Both the position numbers and the translations under genes were made by a program. From an uncultured Coriobacteriaceae bacterium (GTDB lineage Bacteria > Actinomycetota > Coriobacteriia > Coriobacteriales > Eggerthellaceae), in contig CADBQL010000082.1 in assembly GCA_902796815.1 (NCBI GenBank), forward strand, positions 1 to 20,791: a stretch of DNA of 20,791 nt, written 5' to 3'. This document shows, piece by piece, positions 7,883-15,285 of this stretch (position 1 is its first letter; each line of letters begins with the position of its first letter). The notes under the pieces were generated by a model that worked only from the letters and a program-made list of their open reading frames with translations, did no database searches and had not been told where the DNA came from.

Positions 7883-8811
7883 GAGTCCATCCCTGCTTTC
7901 ACGTCGGCGCCGGCCCCTTCGCAGGAGTATACCCATTCGATGACTTGACCCGGCTCGACGGCAATCTTAGACGGACCGTAGTTCGGGAAAACCCCGTCGA
8001 TTTTGAACAGCCAACCCGACTGCTGGCCGCAATCGCGCTCGTAAAGATTGCCGATTCCCTCGACATAATAGGCGTCGTAGGCCGGCGTGTAGGCGTACTC
8101 GAGTTGTACGCCAGCCTCTTCGCATACACGTTTGAGCACGTCAAACGCGGTATCGCCCTCTTCGAGCGCTGCGGTTGCGCTGCCGAGAATCACGCCATCC
8201 TCGGGAACGTATTTGCTCTTGCCCGCCTTTAGGTTATCGCGGTTTTTGAGAATCGTGTCGCAGCGAATCTCGACTGTACAGGTCTTTTGGGTCGAAGATT
8301 GGGAGGCTGCATCGGATGGCTCTGATGCGGAAACGACCGCACCCACGGCTTCGTTCGGCACCTCATTGGCGGAATCCTCCGAAACCGTGGACGACGAGGA
8401 TGCGATGGCGGGCGTTTCACTTGCGATGATTTCCACCACGCCCCCCTCGCGTACGATTGCCCGGATGCCCGCAGGCAGCACGAGCGCCCCCGAGCCGCCG
8501 ATTCCGAGGCGCACGCTCGAGCCTGCGCGTACATATACAGTATCGCCCGTACGGCACTCCATCCCCTCGAGGAGAGCCATGCTCAGGCCGCTGCGCTCGA
8601 CGTCGGCGTTGCCCGTCACGGTTTCGACGCGGATCAAAGCAGGATTCGGTGCCGAATCCTCGTTTGGTTGCCCTGCCGCAGCCGAGGTCGGTGCGAAAAA
8701 GCCCGTTCCCCTAAACGCCTGCGCACCGAATATGCTTGCGAGCAGAAGCAGCGCGATCAAAACTGCCACTGCCACATTGCGAGTGCGCTCGGTTTTTTCC
8801 CGTTGGTTCAT
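7879..8811 (-). CDS. Membrane-anchored FecR-like + DUF4430 (transcobalamin C-terminal-like) protein
   Basis: The 310-residue protein has one N-terminal membrane helix (about 13-31), placing the rest outside. Residues 59-130 (VETVTGNADVERSG, LLEGMECRTGDTVYVRAG, GALVLPAGIRAIV) resemble a FecR-type beta domain. A Ser/Ala/Glu-rich linker (131-175) leads to a DUF4430 domain (176-296) with EEGDTAFDVLKRVCEEAG and the typical QQSGWLFKIDGVFPNYGPSK, then VIEWVYS. DUF4430 is the family of the C-terminal beta domain of transcobalamin and intrinsic factor. The start is the ATG at 8811 with aaggaa just upstream; the longer reading from 8859 adds 16 unsupported residues. It lies 52 bp after the alpha/alpha-toroid lipoprotein gene and overlaps EcfT-1 by 4 bp. 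Ligand binding is inferred from family and context. The FecR assignment is less certain than the DUF4430 one. Confidence 0.85.
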   Translation of the reverse strand: MNQREKTERTRNVAVAVLIALLLLASIFGAQAFRGTGFFAPTSAAAGQPNEDSAPNPALIRVETVTGNADVERSGLSMALLEGMECRTGDTVYVRAGSSVRLGIGGSGALVLPAGIRAIVREGGVVEIIASETPAIASSSSTVSEDSANEVPNEAVGAVVSASEPSDAASQSSTQKTCTVEIRCDTILKNRDNLKAGKSKYVPEDGVILGSATAALEEGDTAFDVLKRVCEEAGVQLEYAYTPAYDAYYVEGIGNLYERDCGQQSGWLFKIDGVFPNYGPSKIAVEPGQVIEWVYSCEGAGADVKAGMDS

Positions 8812-8863
8812 CGGCTTCCTTTCGAATGCGCGGGGCGTCAGGCCCCAACGCACTTGCACGTTT

Positions 8864-9925
8864 CTACATCTCGTAAAGCGGTGACTGGCCAGTACGGAGA
8901 CGCTCGACGGCCACGAGCGCGCAGACTCCCTGGTCGCTAGCGAGAGCGTCAGCGGGATCGCCTTTCAAATGCGAAAAGCCGCCCGACGCATCCTGGAACT
9001 CGAGCAGGTTCGAAAGCGGTGAGGCGTCGTCGTGGGCGAAGCGTTCGTCAGAAGCTGGATCAATGCCGAGCGAGCAGAGCGCGATTACGACCTGGGAGGC
9101 GGTCTCGGAGCTTTCGGTGCCCTCGAAGGCGAAACCGCCGTCGGGCTCTTCGGCCGCGCTTATGAACGCCAGGCCGCGCTCGATTGCGGCGGTAGCATCG
9201 GGATGAGCTGACGCGTCGTTGTACGGCGCGAGGGCGGTCAGTGCCATCGCCGTCAGATCGACGTCGCTCGCTTCGCCAGACTTGCCCGAGAACGACCAAC
9301 CGCCATCGTCGCCTTGCGAAGCGAGGACCTGCGCGAGAAGCGCGTCGCGTGCCGTTTTGGCCTCCTCGGATTCGGTATAGGCGGGCGTTGCGTCAAGTGC
9401 GATGAGGCCCCAAATCGGCCCGTTTGCCCCTTGGGCCTCGACGAAGGCCGTATCGTGAAGCTTTGCGGTCACATCGTAGCCGCCCACATTGCGCGCATCC
9501 ATGCCGAGCGCCGTCAGCGCGAGCAAGCACTTAGCGTACTCAGTTGCCTTCGACGCATCGAGTTCGCCTTTCGCAGCGGCAACGCTATTCTCCATGCTTT
9601 CTGAAAAACTCGAGAGCGGAGCTGCGGTTGGGTCCTCCCCCGCACGCGCTAAGGCGAAGGCGAGCCATTCGTGCCCCGCGCCTTGTTCCACATCTTGAGA
9701 TTTCGCATAAGCGAGAGCAGAATCGAGTGGAGTTGCGGTCGCATCCACGTTCTGTGATTGATGCTCAGCCGACGCCTGGTCAACCGTCTGCTGAGATGCC
9801 GAGCTCGCCTGCGCGCTTCCGCTTGGCGCTTGTGAGCTCGAACAGCCTCCTAACGTCGGTACTGCTAGCAAGGTTGCAGACAGAATCGCAGCAGCAATGC
9901 GTCGCACCATTTTATCGTTGTTCAT
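8864..9925 (-). CDS. Surface lipoprotein with alpha/alpha-toroid (prenyltransferase/squalene-oxidase-type repeat) domain
   Basis: The 353-residue precursor has a lipoprotein signal peptide: MNNDKMVRRI, a hydrophobic stretch, then LGGC with Cys28 as the lipidated residue. A Ser/Gln/Ala-rich spacer follows to about residue 62. The remainder is helical with repeated turns of the terpenoid-cyclase/prenyltransferase type: QGDDGGWSF (204-212), EEPDGGFAF (259-267) and QDASGGFSHL (311-320), each followed by a helix such as DVDLTAMALTALAPY or ETASQVVIALCSLGI. Catalytic aspartate clusters of true cyclases are not evident, so ligand binding is likelier than catalysis. The same fold forms the N-terminal barrel of transcobalamin/intrinsic factor. 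The start ATG at 9925 has a near-perfect aaggagg five bases upstream. It is followed 52 bp later by the DUF4430 gene. Confidence 0.85.
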   Translation of the reverse strand: MNNDKMVRRIAAAILSATLLAVPTLGGCSSSQAPSGSAQASSASQQTVDQASAEHQSQNVDATATPLDSALAYAKSQDVEQGAGHEWLAFALARAGEDPTAAPLSSFSESMENSVAAAKGELDASKATEYAKCLLALTALGMDARNVGGYDVTAKLHDTAFVEAQGANGPIWGLIALDATPAYTESEEAKTARDALLAQVLASQGDDGGWSFSGKSGEASDVDLTAMALTALAPYNDASAHPDATAAIERGLAFISAAEEPDGGFAFEGTESSETASQVVIALCSLGIDPASDERFAHDDASPLSNLLEFQDASGGFSHLKGDPADALASDQGVCALVAVERLRTGQSPLYEM

Positions 9926-9974
9926 CCCATCCTCCTTTTTCATCCAGTTGCGTTTAGGGGACGCGACCCATCTG

Positions 9975-12900
9975 TTATGCTCCCGGAGCGAAACGCATCG
10001 GATCTCCGTTAATGCCAGAACCAGAAGCAAAGGACTCCTCAAGTTCGCGTTTGCGCTTGTGGACTGAGTAGCCCCAGAAGATCATATAGGCCAATCCAAG
10101 GCCTGCGAGCACGAAAAACGGTCGCGACCAGGGTGGAAGCTCGGCTATCGCCTCTGCGACCTGGGCAATGGTGGAAGGCTCTCCCGCATTGCGCGTCGAC
10201 ACGATATCGAACGGATCTGCGCCGGTATCCAAGTCGGAGTTCGAGCTTGTTGCGTCTACGCTTGGGCTACTCGAATTGCCCGAACCAACGCCCGACTTCT
10301 GGCTTTCTGTGCTGGTTTTCTTCGAATCGGCATTTGTATTATCTTTGTTCTCGGTTTTATTGCTTGCGCTGGCATCCGATTTCGCCACGTTGTTCGATGA
10401 CGAAGTGCCCGCCGATCCAGAAAAGCCACCATGGCTTGCAATCCCAGCGCTCGAACTCGAACTCGATTGCGTTGCAGAAACAGTGCTCGACGACGAAGCG
10501 AACGTGTTTTGCTGCGACGTTTGCGATCCCACCTTACCGGAGCCGCTCGCTGAGCCTTCTGGAACGTCCGATAGCGACCCGCTATCATTGCTGCCCGAAC
10601 TGGAATGTCCGTTTGAGTTTACATTTGGCTGATCGTTGGAATTAGTCTTTGTGCCATCCGCCTTGGGAGCAGGAATCGGAATCTCTATCATATTGCTTAC
10701 GTTGCCCTCTGAATCTGCACCTACAACGTATAGGACGTATTCGCCCGATGCTAGTCCCGTAAGCATGACGTTTGTCGTTCCCTCACGCATCTCGATCCCT
10801 TTGCCCGAAGTGCTGATTGTCGGCATGGCGGAACCTTTTGGAACAACTTCGTAGAAATAGCTTCCGAATTCGGTAGAACTGAACACGGCCGAGGCTCTCG
10901 CCGTTGTGAGCCTGCTTGCCGTAACCTTTTTGAGAACTGGAGGCGTCGTATCGCGAATCGAAAGCTTCACGAAATAGTCGGTCGCAGTGCCGTCTTCAGC
11001 CACGACATGCACTCTCACCTGTGCCATGAACATGTTTTTCGCAAAATACACGGCCCAATACGGATGCCCGCGGGCGACCTTGCCCGCAATCGTCTCGTCC
11101 TTCGCCACCGTGCTGCCGAGCACGCCGCCGACGGCATACATCGTGACCGTCGATTTTGGATCGGCGGCAACCGGCCAGACGTAGAGGTGCGTCCGTTGCC
11201 CGTTGTAAACGGATTCGTAGCGTGTGGTGCCGGTCGCGAATCTCGGGGAGACGCTCTGCCGCTCCGCATTCCATTTGTCCGAGCTCGAAACGTAGAGGCC
11301 CTTGAGATGCGAATCGCTGCTACGCTTGCTCTCCAAACTGATTTCGCGTGTCGCTTGCTGCTCGTCGGCAATGATTCGCTCCGTCATTTCTACGTGGTTT
11401 TCGCATGTAGCCTTAATCGTATAGCGGTTTCCCGAGACAAGCGAAGCGGTGCGTTTGTCTTTGTTGGTGGTGACGTTTAATTTCTCGCCGAGCTCGTCTG
11501 AAATCTCGACAGTCGCATTGGAAGGATTGATGGAAATGACGAGGTCGAACGTTTTCCACGCTGCGATCGGCACGCGCGTGGGAGTAGGTGAAACGTTATC
11601 GTTGTCGTCAGTAGTCCAAATCCATGCGACGTGCGCATCTGGTCCGATGCCGGTCAGGTCGATGCGCACGCTCCCTTTCGAAATGGCCGCAATGCCGCTG
11701 CCCTGCGTCGAGCTACCCTGCGGAGGCGCAGCTGGCGTTGGGTCGTCGGGCCCGCTCAAAACCCATGCGACGCTGCCACCCTCGTTCGTCTCGAACAGCA
11801 CTGCTGCGTTCTCTGCCGAGAACCTGTGCCCGATCGCGTTTTCGACCTTAGGCGCGTAAGTATCGCGTCGCCGTAACGTCACCTGGTACGTCTGTTTTGT
11901 CGTTCCATCGCCCGCTGTCACGACGATGTCGACGACGGCGCTTTCTACCTCCTTGTCGAAGTAGACCGCATAACGCACGCGGCCGCCGCTCCCTTGCTCG
12001 CCGGTATACGCGTTGACTTTCGAGACGCCAGTTCCGCCGATGACCTCGACGTTCGAATAGGCGCTTGTTGGCACAGCCCACAGATTCACGTACTTCTGTT
12101 CATCAGCGCATTTCTCAGTTGCGTATTTGAGCGTTCCCGGTTCGAACTCGGGCGAAAGCCCCAAACGGCCTTCCAAATCTTTGACACTGTTCGACGTGCT
12201 GCACAACAGTTCCTTGAGTGTCGCTTCCGATTCGCGCGGTTGGCAGACGAGCTGGTAGGTACGCGATTTGCCTCGATAACTCACGAGGATATCGAATGTG
12301 GTGGCCTGATTGCCGTCAGCAAGCTTGACCGTCATGCCCTGTGTATAGGGCTTGCCGTTGACGCTAACCTGCCGACCTGCCGGGATATCAAGGTCGAGCA
12401 GGGCGCTTTTTGCGTTCTCATCGACTTGAATGAGGTAGCGCATTCGTCCCTTGCTGTACTCGGCGTCCCATATGGCCTCCCCGGTATCGGGCGCAAGCTC
12501 GATTCCGTTAAGGTAAGCATCGTTGGCCGTGACTGCGAACATGTAGCCCGAATCGTTCTTGTAGTACAGCGTGCCCTCCGAATCAGCGCAGATGGGGCTG
12601 ATGCAATACTGCTGCTGGGCTGCATCGGGCTTCCACAGCATCACGATTTCGCCAGACGTCCGATCAGGCTCGTCGGCTATCATCGCGATGCCGCCCGGAT
12701 AGGCGTTATAGGTGAAATACAAATACACACGACCGTCAGCTTCGCCATCGTCATCGTAGTCCACTCCTGTGTAGGCGGTCGAAGCAAGGGCAGCCGCCTG
12801 GGGGTAGCCCGGTACGGGAACTTTGTAGGCGATTGAGAAATCCTCGGTCGTGGTGTTTACGATGGCTATGCAGTGACCGCCATTAGGGTCGAATTGGCCG

Positions 12901-15203
12901 CCGTTGCCGCATACGCCTACGTAGGCGCGTCTGTTGTAAACGACCGGGCCTGCCGTTGCAGAGCCTTCGAGTTCAATCGCGCGCACATCGCCGAAAGTTC
13001 CGTCTGCATTCATCTGCACCCGGTACAGGTAGCCGAGCTTAGTCGCGAAGTAAATGTAACCATGGTCGTAGACGATCGATGTGCGGATATCGCCCTGGAT
13101 ATCATCGATACGGTCTATTTCCTCCCCGGTGCGAGGTGCGACCGAGAACAGCGCCGCAGTGTTGGTATCCTCGCCTTCATCGGAGCCGTCATCGCTTCCA
13201 AAGACGGCATACGAAGAGTCCTCGCTTACGTAGGCGCCCGCCCAATAGAAGCCTCCCGTACGCGACCAGCGCCATGATACCCTCTTGACCTCGTCTCCGC
13301 GCGCCGGGTCCTCGTCGGTGACCGACATGCAAAGGTATTCGCCCGGCTTGGTCTCGGAATTCCACGTTCCTGTGTAGATGTAGCCCGATCGGTAGGTGAT
13401 AGGACAGAGCGTCTGGCCGCCGACCTCCTCGCTCACCCACAGCGATTCCATCGTTGTTGCCGAAATCGCCTGCACACGCCCGCTACCCACCTGCACGAAC
13501 AACATGCCTTCGGCATACGTCATCGCGTTGAGCGCGTATGCCACGTCACCAGCGAGCTCTTCGGAAACGCCGAGCACTTCACCAGTCGTCTTATCGACCT
13601 TGTAGACGTACTTGCCCGCAGCCGTGAACAGATATCCGTCGCCCACGAGCGGCGGCGACATGGATGAGTTGTAGTCGCCTCCGACCATGATTTGCCACTT
13701 GAGCGACGTGGAATCGGCGGAATCGGGCGTGGTGGCAGCCGTCAGGCCGTTGTTCTCATAGCTGTTGCGGTAGTTCCACCACTCTACTGCGGTCAGCGGC
13801 GGATGTAGCGTTGAGGCGCCGTCGAGCGCAACGTGAACTTTAAGCCCGTCTTCGGCGACGAAGGAGCCTTTTTGCCCAATGCAGCCATAGCGCGTGACCA
13901 CGTAGGAGTACTCACGGTGAGCGAAGACGCCGTCGAACGTGCGGCCTTTCCCATCTGACGAGCTCACGCGCGCACCGTTGCGATCGTACACGCACACAAT
14001 GCAGTCATCTGGATCGGTCGAAAACGTCACGCTGATCGGAAGCAGCCGTTCGACGTGAACGACGTAGAGCCCGCTCGACGTATACGTAAGGCTCGCATAG
14101 TCGGGATCGTCGTACACGTCATCACAGCTGAGCGTCACACGAACACTTTGAATAGGCTTGAGGCCGAGATCAAGCACAAGCTTGCCGTCTTCTGTGGGTT
14201 TCCCGTCGACGAGTACGTCGGCGTTTTCAAGACCGTCATAGGGTACGGCGTTAAACAGGAGGTTTGTTACCGTATTGGGTACGCTTACGTCGTATTCGTG
14301 CACACTTCGCAAAAACGTCTGCTCGAGCAGCTCGTCCTCGTTTCCGAATTCCTTTACCGATAGCGATTTGAGCTGCAAATCGCGCAGAACCACGATTGCA
14401 TAGCGCTCGACATCGGCGCTGGTGCCGACTTCGACTTTGTAGACCGCGCGCTTGGTCCCTGCTGCAAACGTGAGCGCCCCGAGCGATTTTCGATCGATAT
14501 GGTCGGGCTTGGAGGCGGGAAGCGTAATCGAGTGACTCTTCCCGTCGAGGCCCCAAGCCGAGACCTTGATGCGCGACCTATCGGGCGCACTGTCGGAAAG
14601 AATTGCCGCTAGGTAGAACGAGTTGGATGTCTGCTGGTTCGAGTACGTTACGGTATAGACCGTGGCGTTGAAGTCCTCATCGAGGTCCTCTGCGCGCGTC
14701 AGCGGATAGTTGCCTGTGACCGAACCCGACGAGTTCGGGTAGACCATCAAATCGTCGAGGAAGCGGCCTTTCGAGCGCTCCGTGAACTCGATTTCGATGG
14801 CAAGTTCATCGTCGGTGGCTATGAAATCCCCTTTCACGCTGCGCCAGCCCTCGGCGATCGCTGTGTACGTATAGCGGCTTCCTACAAAAAGGCCGCTGAA
14901 GTGCAACGAGTTGTCTTCGTCGGGCACAACCCCCTTGCCGTCTTCGTCGAAGAGCTTTACGGAAAAGGTTGCAGGATCAAAGTCGCTTGCCGAGCCGCCG
15001 CCTGCGCCCGTCTCATCGCCTGCGAGCACGAAGCGCGCGCTTGTTTCAGCGTTCATGGGAACAATGCGCTCGCCCGCGACGAGGTTGCCGTCAGATGCGA
15101 ATGCTGGGCTCTCGAACAGGGGTGCGGGCAGCGCAATGCATGACACCGCGAGTGCGATTGCCAATGCCACCCATATTCCTCTGCACATCTGACTCGTCTT
15201 CAT
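9975..15203 (-). CDS. Giant secreted, C-terminally membrane-anchored surface protein with PQQ-type beta-propeller, cadherin-like and PEGA-like modules
   Basis: This 1742-residue protein begins with a signal peptide (helix 10-30, likely cleavage after PAFA, residue 36). I see, in order: a PEGA/carboxypeptidase-regulatory-like unit (about 76-141); cadherin-like beta-sandwich regions (about 150-380); a second PEGA-like unit (388-463); a PQQ/BamB-type beta-propeller (about 498-895) with blades of the form GYLFTAAGKYVYKVDKTTGE and GYIYFATKLGYLYRV; a beta-sandwich (897-990); a duplicated module pair (993-1215 and 1296-1511) separated by a third PEGA-like unit (1217-1292); a Ser/Asn/Gly-rich stalk (about 1515-1665); and a membrane helix (1696-1713) followed by KRKRE. 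There is no LPXTG motif, so anchoring is by the helix. It probably spans the wall as an adhesin, receptor or scaffold. Its start is supported by gaaagg in the upstream hairpin loop. It sits between the PASTA/DUF4430 and lipoprotein genes. Confidence 0.85.
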   Translation of the reverse strand: MKTSQMCRGIWVALAIALAVSCIALPAPLFESPAFASDGNLVAGERIVPMNAETSARFVLAGDETGAGGGSASDFDPATFSVKLFDEDGKGVVPDEDNSLHFSGLFVGSRYTYTAIAEGWRSVKGDFIATDDELAIEIEFTERSKGRFLDDLMVYPNSSGSVTGNYPLTRAEDLDEDFNATVYTVTYSNQQTSNSFYLAAILSDSAPDRSRIKVSAWGLDGKSHSITLPASKPDHIDRKSLGALTFAAGTKRAVYKVEVGTSADVERYAIVVLRDLQLKSLSVKEFGNEDELLEQTFLRSVHEYDVSVPNTVTNLLFNAVPYDGLENADVLVDGKPTEDGKLVLDLGLKPIQSVRVTLSCDDVYDDPDYASLTYTSSGLYVVHVERLLPISVTFSTDPDDCIVCVYDRNGARVSSSDGKGRTFDGVFAHREYSYVVTRYGCIGQKGSFVAEDGLKVHVALDGASTLHPPLTAVEWWNYRNSYENNGLTAATTPDSADSTSLKWQIMVGGDYNSSMSPPLVGDGYLFTAAGKYVYKVDKTTGEVLGVSEELAGDVAYALNAMTYAEGMLFVQVGSGRVQAISATTMESLWVSEEVGGQTLCPITYRSGYIYTGTWNSETKPGEYLCMSVTDEDPARGDEVKRVSWRWSRTGGFYWAGAYVSEDSSYAVFGSDDGSDEGEDTNTAALFSVAPRTGEEIDRIDDIQGDIRTSIVYDHGYIYFATKLGYLYRVQMNADGTFGDVRAIELEGSATAGPVVYNRRAYVGVCGNGGQFDPNGGHCIAIVNTTTEDFSIAYKVPVPGYPQAAALASTAYTGVDYDDDGEADGRVYLYFTYNAYPGGIAMIADEPDRTSGEIVMLWKPDAAQQQYCISPICADSEGTLYYKNDSGYMFAVTANDAYLNGIELAPDTGEAIWDAEYSKGRMRYLIQVDENAKSALLDLDIPAGRQVSVNGKPYTQGMTVKLADGNQATTFDILVSYRGKSRTYQLVCQPRESEATLKELLCSTSNSVKDLEGRLGLSPEFEPGTLKYATEKCADEQKYVNLWAVPTSAYSNVEVIGGTGVSKVNAYTGEQGSGGRVRYAVYFDKEVESAVVDIVVTAGDGTTKQTYQVTLRRRDTYAPKVENAIGHRFSAENAAVLFETNEGGSVAWVLSGPDDPTPAAPPQGSSTQGSGIAAISKGSVRIDLTGIGPDAHVAWIWTTDDNDNVSPTPTRVPIAAWKTFDLVISINPSNATVEISDELGEKLNVTTNKDKRTASLVSGNRYTIKATCENHVEMTERIIADEQQATREISLESKRSSDSHLKGLYVSSSDKWNAERQSVSPRFATGTTRYESVYNGQRTHLYVWPVAADPKSTVTMYAVGGVLGSTVAKDETIAGKVARGHPYWAVYFAKNMFMAQVRVHVVAEDGTATDYFVKLSIRDTTPPVLKKVTASRLTTARASAVFSSTEFGSYFYEVVPKGSAMPTISTSGKGIEMREGTTNVMLTGLASGEYVLYVVGADSEGNVSNMIEIPIPAPKADGTKTNSNDQPNVNSNGHSSSGSNDSGSLSDVPEGSASGSGKVGSQTSQQNTFASSSSTVSATQSSSSSSAGIASHGGFSGSAGTSSSNNVAKSDASASNKTENKDNTNADSKKTSTESQKSGVGSGNSSSPSVDATSSNSDLDTGADPFDIVSTRNAGEPSTIAQVAEAIAELPPWSRPFFVLAGLGLAYMIFWGYSVHKRKRELEESFASGSGINGDPMRFAPGA

Positions 15204-15223
15204 CGTTTTGACCTTTCGTCAAA
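15201..15223 (-). promoter_or_regulatory. Hairpin presenting the ribosome binding site of the giant surface protein
   Basis: TTTGAC (15207-15212) and GTCAAA (15218-15223) form a six-pair stem with a five-base loop. Read on the minus strand, the loop is gaaag, and with the first stem base it makes the gaaagg that is the only Shine-Dalgarno candidate for the ATG at 15203. The start codon follows the stem directly. Such a structure could either expose or limit ribosome binding; which of the two cannot be judged from sequence. Confidence 0.4.
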
Positions 15224-15285
15224 CCAATCGCTATCCTATTTGGAAAGCCGTCGGTCTAACCGTTGTTCGTTCCAACTCAAGCTCC

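Noticed and set aside
9947..9967. Hairpin gttgcgt/acgcgac between the giant and lipoprotein genes
   Set aside because: The stem has a mismatch on the transcribed strand and no T-run. Likely chance.
9975..10050. Possible LPXTG sortase anchor in the giant protein
   Set aside because: The C-terminus has a membrane helix and a short charged tail, but no LPXTG-like motif before it.
10256..10600. Repetitive-looking stretch that could suggest a tandem array or CRISPR
   Set aside because: It is the Ser/Asn/Gly-rich stalk of the giant protein. There are no regular repeats and spacers.
11994..12836. Plus-strand open frame of 280 codons
   Set aside because: Antisense to the propeller region of the giant gene, with no ribosome binding site or domain.
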